DNA of 64,000 nucleotides from Babylonia areolata (lineage: Eukaryota; Mollusca; Gastropoda; Neogastropoda; Buccinidae), in contig NC_134878.1 of NCBI RefSeq assembly GCF_041734735.1, forward strand, positions 44,403,752 through 44,467,751, read 5' to 3'. Of the stretch, positions 1 to 13,067 are shown piece by piece. Position 1 is the first letter of the stretch; every line of letters begins with the position of its first letter. Below the pieces are notes generated by a model. That model searched no databases. It saw nothing but the letters and a program-made list of their open reading frames with translations, and was not told the DNA's origin. The translations under genes were made by a program, and so were the position numbers.

Positions 1-271
1 GGAACACAGTGGCTTGTCAGTGACATGGAGATAAAGTACTATTTACAGACAACCTCTCATTGGGATGCTGTAGTAAAACTGTCTCCTGACATTCAAGAAA
101 GTAATATGTAATATATAATATTATAAAAACGGGTATTCCTTGACAATCCTGAAAGACTTTCCCATCATTTTTTTCCCTGTCATTTCACAAATCTAGAAGA
201 GTTCCTCTGGTACATGTACTCAACTTTCAGTTTTACAACAAAACACAACATGTATAAATACTATTATTAGT

Positions 272-302
<31 letters not shown>

Positions 303-332
303 ACTGACTAACCAACCAGAATAACAACTCAC

Positions 333-490
333 TCTTTAGCTTTCTTGCTGCAGCCATCATAGACCCCCATGGGTAAATGATTGATCAGTCCCAGTCGCTG
401 GGCAATCTTAATCTGCTCCTCCTCCGTCAGCTGGGTGGCTGGACGGCTGACATTTGGTGACGGATGGTAGACAGGAACAACCTCAGCTTC
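333..490 (-). CDS. RNF11: RNF11 coding exon 2
   Basis: 158 nt between acceptor gtggtgcag (above 490) and donor GTGAGT (327-332). It encodes EAEVVPVYHPSPNVSRP, the TQLTEEEQ helix and HLPMGVYDGCSKKAKE. The human protein has a slightly longer linker after GVYD. The exon ends with two bases of a split codon. Confidence 0.93.
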
Positions 491-2292
491 CTGCACCACA
501 TATATATGAATATAGAAGATCAATATTTGTTTTATTATTTCACACCATTACAAACAGGAGCACTAATACATGAATAGTTCAGGCAGTGCTTTGTCATCCC
601 CTGTCTGACTGGTAGCAATTCAACCTCCACCATGCAAAACTAGGGGTGGGTCCTCTGGGAACAGCGTTATCAAAACTTTCTATCAAATTAAAATTTCAAA
701 TATGGCTCTTTTTCCTATCTGTGTGAGTCTTTCAGAACCATATTTAGAAAGTTTAAGAGTCGTAATGATCTGTCTACACTTATTGCTAAGACTTCGTCGT
801 TGTTTTTTGCTGCTCTGTCATCTGCGCTGTTTCAGCAACATTACCCCCATGCCGCCAATCCCAAGTCCCTCTACAAACATATCTCCCCTAGTCCAAGCCA
901 TCTACACTGGCACTGGGAACCATCAATGATAGATTACCATGAGACTACACATCAGAAATGACTGCATTGGGGGGAATCACTTTTGTGGTGTTCAGTAATA
1001 CCTGTGCATGTTCCATTTATACAGAACTACTGAGCCTCTAGGTTTATTGACAACAGTCACTTGGTTGCTAAGCCAGCCTAAGTGAATGAGTGTTCCCCCT
1101 CTAGTGGAGGCTGCTCCCACATCTCTCTGACACTTTGACTTTCCTGTTTATCTGCAGACAATGAAGACCTTGACAAGAAGATTAAGAATTCAACACAATG
1201 TGGAAATTGAAACTGAGGCAACCATAACAGCTGGGCAAGAAGTCCACTGATTGGCGGCAATTTATCTGCATTTGAAGATGAATAAGAATGGGGAAAATGA
1301 TTATGCTGATGCAGAGGTCAGTTCAGGTTTGGGACTAATCAGTACAAGACAAGGCCATAACTTGTTTTCAAAAACATGTATTGTACTGGCATCAACCAGA
1401 CCACAGAGATTCAGACATCCTCAATGCTGGTAAAAAAATGTGAACCACTGAATGTCACTCTAAAAAAAAAATCATACATACATTAAGTGGACACCTCTCC
1501 CTATCCATTTGATTTTGAGCCCCAAACACTCAGCTCAGGAGGGGGCCAGCTGAGGTCCAATGATTCCCACAATGATGGTCATTTCATGTTTGATGGGGTT
1601 CGAACCCACATACTGTCATCAACTTGCAATGCTAACCACTTCACCGTGGCATCCGACAGCTGGTTATAGATGTATTATCTTAAGATGACACATCTATCCT
1701 GTTTTGGAACCCCCCCCCCCCCCCCCACACACACACACCCTCTCCGCTCCCCCTCTGTCAGTCTGTGTGAAAGTTCAGTGTGTGAATGGATACAAATACC
1801 TTCCAACTGGAACTGTCTTAGACAATACACTGAATTTAAATTCAAGTACAGAATTTGTTCATAACAAACTGCGTCAGACAAGAAGATAATGCTTCTGAAA
1901 ACAAATGTTTTCATGTGAATGCTACCCTTCCTCAGTCTTTATTGCTGCTATCAAGAAACTGTTCTGATTTGTTTAGTATTCTGAATAAAATTGTAAATGA
2001 ACAGAAGTAGTATGACTGTAGGTGAACTAAAGTGAAAGGGCATTTGAAATATATTTGAGTCAAATGTACTGAACTCTCTCCATTTATCCATTTTCGCTAC
2101 TTCAGGTGCTGTGTCTTTCAGTATTCAGCACCCACATGCACAAGTATGTGTTTATGTTTGTGTATGTCTCCGTGTGTGTATTTTTTAAATATACACAACT
2201 GATTGGTTTCACCATCATGGCAATCTTTAATTTCAGCGCATAGCTGTGTTAGTGCTGCATGCATGTTCATGTCTGTGTTGCAGTGTATGTGT

Positions 2293-2374
<82 letters not shown>

Positions 2375-3899
2375 TGTGTGTGTGTGTGTATACCAGAGAA
2401 ATAGAAGCAATGAGTTCCTTCGTTTGTCAAAATATATGAAACTATTTAATTCAGTTTTATTTTTATCTCTTCCCTTATTCAAGCCTTAAAGCTTTTATCT
2501 GCACTGCTTCAAGGTCATTTCTAACTTTACAAGAAACCACCATTTGCTCAGGCAAACAGCAATAAAATTATTCATTGTGACATTGACCTTTTACCAAGGG
2601 TCACGTAAGATGCGTAATATATATTTATTAAAAACAAAACAAAAAACAAAAAAAACCATTATTAATCTGATTCAGACTATCTCAGTCTAACACAAAAGCG
2701 ATATATTTTTATCTCTATTTTTTTTCTTTTAGATACATTCATCAGTTTTATAATACAACTTTCCTGGAGCTGTGGTCTTAAGCTTTATCAGACCATAAAA
2801 AAAAAAATTATATAGTTTCCAGTTACAGACACACACAGATCTATAAATATATTTTAGACCTGCCCCCACGCCCCACTCAAACATATGCACATGGCATGCA
2901 CACACAGTGGCAGTGTGTGTCTGTTTATATGTGCGTGTCCCTTGTGTGTACAACCATGTATGTATGTGTATGTCCCTGTGTAAATGTGTATACTATGTAT
3001 TTGTGTTTCCATGAGTGTGGTGTGGTGTGTTTGTGTTTCCATTTGATTTTCCCCTGGTTTGGTTTTATGTCATTTGGACCAACCAATATTCAAAAGTTTC
3101 AGTTTTGGTTTTTCCTGCCTAAGACAAACATTTCACAAATTATAATATAACTTCAAGCTTTACGAAATCTGAAGCTCACACACAATGCACCAGGAAAACC
3201 ATATTAGGCACTGAGAGGGGGTGCTCCGTATTCATATTAAACATGTTTTGGAATTCATTTGGAAACATAATCAAGTTAAGAAATTATACAATACTTCTTC
3301 TTGATGTAATGCCCACAATCATCAGGTTGATTATTCTGGCATACTGAAAATATCTTTGTCTTTTATATCTGGATGAAAACCACAATAGTAAAAAATATGT
3401 ATATTATAATCAAGCAATATACACTCATTTATTTATTATGGAATATATATAAAAATGCAACACAACCCACTACAACAAAGGAATGTCTCACGACACCACT
3501 CTCTCAGTTCGCGGGGTGGGGTGGTGGGGGGTGAGGACTTTTATCTTCCTGTGCACTGGGCCTTTGTTAGGTTTAGTTTCGAGTTCAGCACACGGCTACC
3601 ATACACTGACACAATGAATGATTAAGTCGTTGGATATGAGGCGTTTGAGGATCGAGGAGTAAAATCAAGCCATATCTGGAGGCAAAACTAAGGAAATTAT
3701 AGAATAGGTGACAGACGATTTATATCAACGCCTGTAATCACCATACTGAACATGATAGTTTGTGCAAACAACCCACTTGATAAGGTGGTGGAGGTCCAAC
3801 TGGTTGAGGCTCAACTTGCTGGCTTTGTTGATCTGGCACATCACTACCACGTAAAAGAGAAATGTCATCAGAGCTCTGCGATTTAAAACAATTCCCCAT
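333..3899 (-). CDS. RNF11: RNF11, RING finger protein 11 (5' part; two coding exons)
   Basis: RNF11 is a small membrane-anchored RING-H2 E3 ligase that works with NEDD4-family ligases and the A20 ubiquitin-editing complex. Two exons are visible, 3777-3899 (residues 1-41) and 333-490 (from residue 42), joined in phase 0. The product begins MGNCFKSQSSDDISLL, which matches vertebrate RNF11 and keeps Gly2 and Cys4, the known myristoylation and palmitoylation positions. A PPPPY motif (WW-domain ligand) follows at residues 37-40, then VPVYHPSP and TQLTEEEQIKIAQRLGLI, the most conserved stretch of the family. Exon 333-490 ends in phase 2 at GTGAGT, so the RING-H2 exon must lie left of base 1. The promoter faces WDR18. 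The family assignment is close to certain. The gene is cut by the window edge and shows no sign of damage. Confidence 0.95.
805..1672 (-). mobile_element. Long tRNA-headed SINE-like element, copy 1 (diverged)
   Basis: Read on the minus strand the element starts near 1670 with a tRNA-like head: GAAGTGGTTAGCATTGCAAG (box A-like) and GGGTTCGAACCCC (box B-like). It runs about 870 bp to a T-run near 805 that would be its A-tail. The same sequence order recurs at 46502-47356, for example GGTGTTCAGTAATACCTG and GGAACCATCAATG. It lies in RNF11 intron 1. No clear target duplication was found for this older copy. Confidence 0.7.
1709..1738. repeat. Poly-C tract followed by (CA)n
   Basis: A run of about 18 C followed by an ACACACACAC tract in the RNF11 intron, a few bases beyond the head of the long SINE. 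Confidence 0.9.
2298..2389. repeat. Compound (GT)n(GA)n(GT)n microsatellite
   Basis: About 15 GT units, 21 GA units and 9 GT units in a row. The short ORFs called across it are translations of the microsatellite, not genes. Confidence 0.95.
2393..2825. repeat. Dispersed repeat, copy 1 (with 4569-5030)
   Basis: AGAGAAATAGAAGCAATGAG opens both copies. Shared landmarks follow in the same order: AAGGTCATTTCTAACTTT, CATTGACCTT, CAGTCTAACA, CTGGAGCTGTGG and TATAGTTTCCA. The copies are direct repeats of about 430-460 bp on either side of RNF11 exon 1. The family is unknown to me. Confidence 0.75.
2826..3776. other. RNF11 intron, no further feature seen
   Basis: AT-rich intronic DNA with short CA and GT runs (2830-3050) and a G-rich patch at 3510-3535. 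I see no coding exon or recognisable transposon here. Confidence 0.6.
3777..3899 (-). CDS. RNF11: RNF11 coding exon 1 with start codon
   Basis: The start ATG is 3897-3899. An in-frame ATG 10 codons upstream would put MTGDQLLAIK before MGNC; the family start is MGNC, so the inner ATG was chosen. The exon encodes 41 residues including SSDDISLL and PPPPY and ends at donor GTGGGT (3771-3776). Confidence 0.94.
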
Positions 3900-4568
3900 T
3901 TTAATGGCTAGCAGCTGATCTCCAGTCACTTGTCTCTTACAAACAGCGTGTTAAGAGGCCTGTCGATTTTCTTTCACCCATACCTCTCCCAATGAATGGC
4001 TCTATCAGATGACTGACCAAAACATACAGCTGATCGCATCATTTCTGGTAGAAACCATCCGCGCTGTGACGTACAAAACATAGTGACGTTTATTTTTAAA
4101 GCATTTCAAATACAGCCACTTAGAACAACTATTTCATGATGTTTGTGAAAAAGTATTACTTAATCAGAAGACAAAAGAATAAATTGAGCATATCTTCTTC
4201 AATAGCGTATGCAATAACTTTCCGGGATGTTGCGTATAAATACCTTTTTGCGTCACGTCTGCCTGAACAAAGCAACAAATGGGTTCAGTCAGAAATACTA
4301 CAAGTATACACACAACAGCTGTTTGACTTATCAAAATTCAGCATACAGTTGCGCAAATGTTGTTGTGATGATGTTTGCGTCTGTGTTGTAGTACGCGTGT
4401 GTGTGTGTGGAGGGGGAGGGGTTATGGGGAGGACAAAGTAGGTTACGCGATAATAAAAGCGAATGTACTCAACCGTGATCTTAGTGATGGTCACATGGAA
4501 TGGTCATACTTAGGGGAAATTAATGGTCGCCATCACAAATTGATATTTGTTGAAAATCATTCGACAGT

Positions 4569-5030
4569 TCATCAGAGAAATAGAAGCAATGAGTTCCGTT
4601 GTTCGTCAATACGTATGAAACTAATCAGTTGGGTTGTTTTATCTGTATACCCTTGTAACTGTTTTAAAGCTTTGCATGATCTGTGTTGCTTTAAGGCCAT
4701 TTCTAACTTTTACACACATCAAAAAGCAAAAACAAAAAACATCATGTGTGCAGGCAAACATCTTTTTCTTTTTTTCTTTGAGGCATTGACCTTGAGCCAA
4801 GGTCACCCAGGAAGCGTGATAACTACATTTTCAGAAACTCATATTCGATAATCCGAATCATACGGATCCGTCAGTCTAACATACGATGGGGATAATTTTT
4901 TTTTTTTTTTTTTTTTTTTTTAATACACTTGAGTGATCAGTTTTACAACACTATTTTGCTGGAGCTGTGGCCTTGACCTTTATCAAGACCATTATAAAAT
5001 TTCTATGTACCCATATAGTTTCCACAGTCT
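4569..5030. repeat. Dispersed repeat, copy 2 (with 2393-2825)
   Basis: Same order of shared blocks as 2393-2825, with a longer T-run (about 4898-4921) in the middle. Confidence 0.75.
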
Positions 5031-5033
5031 TTC

Positions 5034-5040
<7 letters not shown>

Positions 5041-5075
<35 letters not shown>

Positions 5076-5108
5076 TACTGATCGATGTTGCTGTTTTTTG
5101 TTTTTTTA

Positions 5109-5151
<43 letters not shown>
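5041..5151. repeat. Two (CA)n tracts separated by 40 bp
   Basis: CA tracts at about 5041-5070 and 5111-5151, separated by a unique spacer ending in a T-run. Confidence 0.93.
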
Positions 5152-5155
<4 letters not shown>

Positions 5156-5349
5156 TGCGTTGGCCTGACTAGTTGACTATCCGGGGACGGCCGAGGTGCA
5201 GGCTTGAAGCATTGTGATGTCTTTTTTGCTTTCTTACTTTCGAAAGGCAGTCTATTCCTCCTGTTTAAAAAAAAAAAGAAGAAAAAAAAGAAGACGGTGA
5301 AATCAATCAGCTGGGCGCGACAGCGGAAACGTTCGAGCGTTGGAGCTTC

Positions 5350-5391
5350 GTTCCGGACATAGACACTAGATATTAGTGTCTATGTTCCGGA
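5350..5391. promoter_or_regulatory. Inverted repeat / hairpin upstream of WDR18
   Basis: CCGGACATAGACACTA and its reverse complement, with one extra base, flank a 5-base loop (GATAT). The stem is about 15 bp. It lies about 310 bp before the WDR18 start codon in the GC-rich part of the divergent promoter. Its function is unknown; it could be a protein-binding site or the relic of a small element. Confidence 0.7.
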
Positions 5392-5699
5392 TCAGTTGCA
5401 AGATAGTGTGTTCGTATCCTGGCCGGGCCGCAGTGCTCGATTTCGGAATTCGTGTAAGTTTACCCGCAAACACGGAAGGAAAAGGAGAATCTTTATCCAC
5501 AAGGATGAAAAGAACCTAAACTTGTGTTTTTCTTCATCGTTTTACCCACAGCTCATAAATGCATTAGAAATCGTTTTGCCATTTGCCACTCTCTTGAAAA
5601 AGAATGATTGAACTTTGAAGATACTTTTATGTAGTTTCAGGGGAAGTAACAACCTGAAAGAGGAAATATAAGCTTCTGAAGTTACGTCCTCTTCCGAAA

Positions 5700-5723
5700 A
5701 TGGCGACTGCTATGAACCACGAG
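5700..5723 (+). CDS. WDR18: WDR18 coding exon 1
   Basis: Encodes MATAMNHE. The donor is GAG|GCAAGT, a textbook GC-AG intron donor. It was chosen because the next exon continues in phase 0 as LLVATEASGQ, which aligns in length and position with the human start (MAAPMEVAVCTDS). Confidence 0.8.
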
Positions 5724-8580
5724 GCAAGTAGAAGTAAACATGTATAGTAAACATTTTCTTTGCTGTTATTCTGGCAGAACAGTGCTTGTATACTGATATA
5801 TTCCATTGCGTATTGATTGTTTTCCTTTTCTCGTCCACTAAGCTTACAGTTTGGATGTAGATACAGAAAAGGTATGTGCAGTACACACGTTGACTCAAGC
5901 CGTGAGTAAAAGTACTGAAAGTGCATCTTCTTCTTCTTCTCCTCTTTCTTCTTCTTTTGTTCTTCTTCTTAGTAGTAGTACTACTAGCAGTACTTACACT
6001 GCAGTATACACGACCAGCATCAGCTTATATGTCGAGTATAATTTCTGTGTGCCGTCGCACAAGTCAGCTATATAACCAGCGTTCTTTGACAGAGTATGGA
6101 TTCCGTTAACTTTAACGTGAGAATTCGAAACGTGAGTATTAAAATTTAACAATTTGATGTTCGATATGATTTTCACACACACAAATAGGCAGCACATCTG
6201 TTGACATGGGAAACCACCACCGTTTCACCGATCAGGTGCTGCCTGAATCAAACACTTGACAGATGACTCGTATGTTCAAAGTCCAATGCTCTGGCAGTAG
6301 TACTAGTAGTGGTAGTAGTGGTAGAAGTAGTAGTAGTAGTGATAATATAGTAGTGCACACAACCAATGTCAACTTCTTGACGATTCTTGTCATGGTTGGT
6401 TCATGTTGAGTATTTCTGTGAAAGACTGAAATATGGCACAAGTCAATTATAACCCACCATACTTTGACACTGTATGGATTTCATTATCTTTAACGTGTGC
6501 ATTTGTAACGTCAGTATTTGATCTTTGATATGATTTTCACACACACAGATGGGCTCAGGCATCAGCATGCCTGCACATCTGTTGACATGGGAGATATAAC
6601 TTTTTACTTGCCAGATGCTGCCAGAATCAAACACAGGGCCCATACTGGCCACAGGTTAAGTCCAGTGCTCTGGTCATTCAGCTGGATCTGGGTGGTTTGT
6701 CAAAAGAAGCCACCACACCTTGAAGAAATAGATCAAGAGGATTCAGCTTGTACTGAAGAGTCATAACCAAATATAAGGCTTGCAATCAAAAGTAATTACT
6801 CATGTCTTGGAGCATGAACTTACACAAGCCAAATGCTGCCTGCCACATTTTATTGTTCATTACTTAGTACACAGGTGTAAGTTTGTTTTAGCAGGGTTTT
6901 GTTTAATTTGACCATTGTCCTAAACGTAAAACAAAAGGTTCTTTTTTGCATGCGTACAATCTTGTATATATATAACTAGGCGTATAAGAGATATGGTTAC
7001 CAATTGGTACATTTTTTAAAGTACAGATTATTGATTTTGAATTAGATACAGATTGGTTTATTTACTGTCCACAGCTGTTAGTGGCCACCGAAGCTTCTGG
7101 CCAGCAGTGGAGCGTTGGCGTCTGGGACTTGCACACAGGCAGCAGTGTTCGAACCTGCAAAGGCCAGGCTGTGAAGGCACGATGTCTGTGTCTGCATTCA
7201 GGCCACACTGTCGTTGGAGCAGCTGATGGAAAGCCATTGCTTCAGCTCTGGCCTCTGGGCAAAATGGTTCGTGATTGTGCCAGACATATGTTGTTGTTTT
7301 TTTGTTGTTGTTTTTAGTGGAATGTGCTGTAAAAAAAAACAACAACAACAAGCAGAACAAAGTTTCATAACATTTTGAGAGTAGCATTTTACTTTTTTTG
7401 TGTGTGTGGTACATTTGAAAATTTTATAATTATGAGATTTAGAAACGCTGACATATATATATATAAGGAACAGAAAGTACAAACCATTTTTTCGGTGTAA
7501 AACTCAAGCCATTAAATTTTGTAAGGACCTCTAAAGACATGTAGTCCATTTTGATTTAGTTTAGAATTGGAAAATAATTTTTTTAATTTAATTCAATGTT
7601 TTTGAAAAACTGACAGGTTTCTGTTGTCATTGAAAAAGCTGTCCTTATTACTGGTGCATTTTTTTGTCAGTTGGTGATAAAACCTCTAAACCTCTATTTC
7701 CACCATACATGTTTGAATCAAAAACGTGATTCTGTGAAGTAAACAATGATCTTTCATATATTATAAATAAATAAATGTCTTTTTGAGGAGTGGGTTCGAT
7801 TATTAAGTGACAAGTTTGAAATTATCTGTTCATCTTTTTTTTTTTTTTTTTCACCAATTTGTTTTATTTTGAGTATTATTTCATTTTCAGGATGAGAACC
7901 AACAAAAAATTGTGTGCCCAGGAACAGTATCTGCCCTTGCCACTTCACCAGATGGCTTATTTTGTGTTGCCAGTATTGGGGAGAAAATCTACATTTGGGA
8001 GGTTGGTACAAATGGTTATGGTGATGGTCATGTCTCTTTTATGATGTACCTATCTATGAAGGACTCGAGGAGACTAACAAATGCCATTAGAGAAGGAATG
8101 GAGTTTGACTTGAGGATGACAGTTTATTCTTACATTTCCCCTTTACTGCGGACTCAGTGTCAAACCATGTGCGTGTCAGTCTGAAGATGTATACAATGCA
8201 ATTGCAAGTGCGTTTGTGTGTGTATGTATGTATGTCTGTCTGCCAGTCTGTCTCTGTGTGACTGTGTGTGTGTGAGATAGAGAGAGAGCGAGAGGGGGGT
8301 GTTGGGGGGGGTATTTTCCTCTGACTCAACTAATGTACATTTTGTTGTGAAGTCACACAAGAAATTAGTTTCCCAGTATGCAGTGACGCACTCTTGAACA
8401 ATCAATGTCTGCTCTTACCATTTCACCTGATGGCTTATTTTGTTTTACCACTATTAGTGAGAAAAACTACCTTTGGGACTTTGGAAGTTGGTGCCAGTGG
8501 CTCATATGCCCCTTTGTATTTCTGAAATGGAAAAAAAGACTGTGGTGGTGTACATGTCACATGTGTGTTAGTATACTATG

Positions 8581-8650
<70 letters not shown>

Positions 8651-11600
8651 GAATGAATGAAAGGAAAATCTGTTGGACTGGCTTTATTACACTGGTCAAC
8701 TTTTTAGTTTTGATAAAAGGTAACGTTTTGCTAGGGACCAGTAAATAAAAATATAAAAAAAGAAAAAAGAAAAGAAAGACACGAGAAAGCATATAGACTA
8801 AACATCTCATATCTTATTTTTAGTGACATCCTCTCTGTTGCAAATATAGTGGAGTGATGGCTTAGAGGTGACGCGTCCACCTAGGAAGCAAGAGAATCTG
8901 AGCGCGCTGGTTTGAATCACGGCTCAGCTGCCAATATTTTCTTCCCTTCCACTAGACCTTGAGTGGTGGTTTGGACGCTAGTCATTCAGATGAGACAATA
9001 AACTGAGGTCCCATGTACAGCATGCACTTAGTGCATGTAAAAGAACCCTCGGCAACAAAAGGGTTGTTCCTGGCAAAATTCTGTAGAAAAATCCACTTCG
9101 ATAGGAAAAACAAATAAAACTGCATGCAGGAAAAAATACAAAAAAATGGGTGGCGCTCTCATTGTAGCGACGCGATCTCCCTGGGGAGAGCAGCCCGAAT
9201 TTCACACAGAGAAATCTGTTGTGACAAAAAAGACAAAAATACAAATACAAATACTCAAGTAAAAGAAGACCTCTCTCACTTTCACAGTGTTCACAGGGCA
9301 GCAGTAACTTGGCTACCGTGCCTATCACCTTACGTACATGTTCCTCCATTACAAAACCAGTCGTCTCATTACATATCGTGTTGTGACAAGCTGATGAAAA
9401 CAGAAACTTTCACTGGCTTGTACTTGTAGTCTGTAACCTACCACTGCCTGTCCCCACTGCTGAGCAAATGGATAAATGTTTATACTTTTATAGTCCAAGG
9501 GATAAGGGTTGACCAGTGATAAGATTCTGTGAGACAGAGAACTACACACACCACTAGAGTTAGATAATATTAACCAAACTGGATTTGTGTCAGAGTACTT
9601 TCCTTACATTTTGTGAAGATTGTTTAATGTGAGGTTTCTATGATTTGAAAAAGGTGAAAATGTTACAGTAAATATTTTAAAAATGTCCACTGTAGATGAG
9701 CGAAACCAGATTTATGTATTATTTCTTTAATGTTAATGAACTTTTGTTTTGCACAGATGACTGCAGGCAATTTGGTGGGTCTTCTGAGCAATTTTGATGA
9801 AGTGCTGAAGATCCAGTTTACTGATGATGGCAGCCACTTTGTTGTTGGCACAGTCGGTGGAATGGTGAAGATTTGGAATTTTGCAAAGTGAGTCCTTCAC
9901 AACCATTATAGTTTTCAGTGATCTCTGCTATATAGTGATACTCCATTTGAGTATTGATGACTGAGAGAGGACATTTATACTTTGTTGTTAGATCTGTTAT
10001 TCATTATTGGGTAACTTGGTCATTAGATCTAGTTCATTAATGCACAACATTTTACTGCATTTATATGTGTGCCTGACAGAAAGTGAAGATGAAATATTCA
10101 GTGGAGTGATGGCCTAGAGGTAACGCGTCCGCCTAGGAAGCGAGAGAATCTGAGCGTGCTGGTTCGAATCACAGCTCAGCCGCCGATATTTTCTCCCCCT
10201 CTACTAGACCTTTAATGGTGGTCTGGATGCTAGTCATTTGGATGAGACGATAAACCGAGGTCTTAGCGCACGTAAAAGAATCCCATGGCAACAAAAGGGT
10301 TGTTCCTGGCAAAATTCTGTAGAAAAATCCACTGTGATAGGAAAAACAAATAAAACTGCACGCAGGCAAAAATACAAAAAAATGGGTGGCGCTATAGTGT
10401 AGCAACGCACTCTCCCTTTGGAGAACGGCCCGAATTTCACACAGAGAAATCTGTTGTGATTTAAAAGAAATACAAATACAAATAGTACATCCACCTGCAC
10501 GCCACTTGTTTTTTATAAGTGTGCATGTGTGACAGAGACACAGAGATGCAATGAGGGTACGAACTGACTGTATAAAGGAACAAGGTTTTGTGAACAGAGA
10601 GACTGTTCTGCACCTAGCGTTCTTACAGTGTGATGTGGTGGTTTGTCCTTCATTATCCAGAGAAGAGTTTTTCATTTTTGCCATTCATTGATGAAACTGA
10701 AGGTGGTTCAGCAACCCCAGTCATGTGATACATTATGTTCTCATATGCGTACAGGTGTCATCTGTTGTGAAATTATGTGCGTATGATATTTTGTTCCCCC
10801 CCTCTCAGTGCGGTGAGTTCAGGACTGGGTGCCAGCAGACGCACACCCCGGAGAGTGATCACCGCCCATGTCCAGGATATGACGGACATGCATGTCGGCA
10901 GTGGGGGACCGGCGGCCAGAGTGGTCACTGCCTCCGAGGATCACACCTGCAAGGTCGGCAAGGAATTGAGTCATGTGTATCTGTTGTTATCTTTATCACA
11001 GGTTCTACTGTCCTGTCACCATTTTGCTCTCAGCGAGAGCCGGTCCACATTAAAAAAAATTTTTTTTGAAACAAAAATCAGTTTGGGAGCACACACTACC
11101 TACCTTGAAGTGTAGTGTGTAGCAGTTTCCACTTTGCTTCATTTTGAAACTGAAGCTTAGTAAAGTTAAGTTCATTTAGAAATAGCATTTAAAAAAAAAA
11201 AAAAACTGTTACAAATAATGATGCATGTGTGTGTGTGTGATTATTAGTTTGAGCATTATTATGTGAATAGCAAGCATAGAGTGTCATTTGTAATGTTATT
11301 GAGGAAATTATGGACCTGCTCACCTCTGATGATTTCCAACTAGGAATTACATAAAGTATAAAGAATGGAGACACCTGAAAAAATATTTGTACTACTTTGT
11401 CATAGAGTAGAATCCCTTTTAGCACTGCTAAAGATAATCCAGTTGTTTTGATTCACTTTGTCTGAAGTCTTCTTTTTTTTTCTTCTTTTTTTTTTTTTTA
11501 TAGATATACTTGCATATTTGTTCAGCATACTACATTAGCCACTTGGTATATTATTTATATCCTGCCGAATGTATCTGTCTGAATTCTTCTTCTTCTTCAT

Positions 11601-13022
11601 TCTTGGGCTGCAACTCCCATGCTTTTACATGTATGACTGTTTTTACCCAGCCATGTAGGCAGCCATACTCTGTTTTCAGGGATGTGCATGCTGGGTATGT
11701 TTCTTGTTTCCATAACCCACAGAACGCTGACGTGGATTACAGGGTCTTTAACGCGCGTATTTGATCCTCTGCTTGCGTATACACACAAAGGGGGTTCAGG
11801 CACAAGATGGTCTGCACATATGTTGACCTGGGAGATCGGAAAAAATCTCCACCCTTTACCCACCAAGCGCCATTACTGAGATTCAAACCCGGGACTCTCA
11901 GATTGAAAGTCCAACACTTCAACCACTAGGTTGTTAAACCCGTCTCTGTTTGAATAAAGCATCATGTGATAAATCGTTGGCAAACGTTCGGATAGTGTCA
12001 CAAATTCCGCTTTTGTTTCCAGATTTTGAACAGACAGCAGAGTGTTGAGTCTAATAAAGCATGCTGACAGGAGGACATTTTCTGTTAGTTTGTGGTGTTT
12101 TGCTCAGAGATGAAAAAACCGGTCCTCAAGGAGTAGAATGGTCATCAGCAGAGTATGGCTGCTTACACTTGTACTGCTGTTGAATAAAGTGGAAATAAAG
12201 CAAGCACTACCATGTGTATTTTCATTTAGAACCTCTCAGAATTCAGGAACTGTGATATCACATGATCAGTGTACAGAAAATAGTCTTTAGTCTTTTTTTT
12301 CTCTCTCTCTTTTAGGGGGAGGGTACAGGGGTAGGGTGGGGATATGATCTTTTTCCAGCCCAGGTTTTATTTGTTATGAAAGTTTACTTTTCAGGTGGCA
12401 GGTTTGAAAATCTGAATGTATATAGTACAAACATTATTATTGATTTGCTCATGTTTTTTTTATATGGATTGTCTTCCTCTGTATTCATTTTTATATATAT
12501 TTGTGGTTTGATTTTCAGTTGTGGGACATGATAAGCGGTAACCTAATTCGAACGGTAGTTTTTGAGAAAACTGCGTCTGCTGTGATCATGGATACGCCAG
12601 AGAACTACCTGATCGCAGGATTGAAGTCAGGCCTTATATTATGCTGTCCATTATATGGCCAGGTATGAGGATGGTTTTGTTTGTTGGTTTGTTTTCTTCA
12701 TCTCTTGAAAAAGAGTTCTGCTTTGAAATCCCACCCAAATACCCCCCCCCCCCCCCAACCCTCCCAAACCATTAGAAGATGCAGTAAATGCAACAAAACA
12801 GATCATACCAAAATTAAAAGCATAGCACAAAAGTTTCGTAAATGCATACACGCACATACACGCTCACCTACAATATTGTGTATTAACCACACACACATGG
12901 CCTACACTTAATTTTGTCACCAAATTAAAGCACAAGAAATGTACTCAAAAGTGTAAAAAAATCTCTTTTCCACACATGACGTTATTTATTATTACACACA
13001 CACACACACACACAAACACACA

Positions 13023-13067
<45 letters not shown>

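Larger units (their letters stand above)
3900..5699. promoter_or_regulatory. Divergent RNF11 / WDR18 promoter region
   Basis: The start codons of RNF11 (3899, minus) and WDR18 (5700, plus) are 1.8 kb apart and point away from each other, so both promoters must lie here unless there are unseen upstream exons. The region holds one dispersed repeat copy (4569-5030), a T-run near 4900, two CA tracts (5041-5151) and, nearest WDR18, a GC-richer segment at 5310-5460 with a hairpin at 5350-5391. I saw no convincing TATA box in a fixed position. Confidence 0.55.

Noticed and set aside
7081-7317. Stand-alone small gene
   Set aside because: It is WDR18 exon 2 read past its donor into the intron.
10101-10180. 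tRNA gene
   Set aside because: Box A and box B are present, but the sequence is the head of a SINE, with no complete cloverleaf and a long non-tRNA body. The same applies to the other SINE heads.
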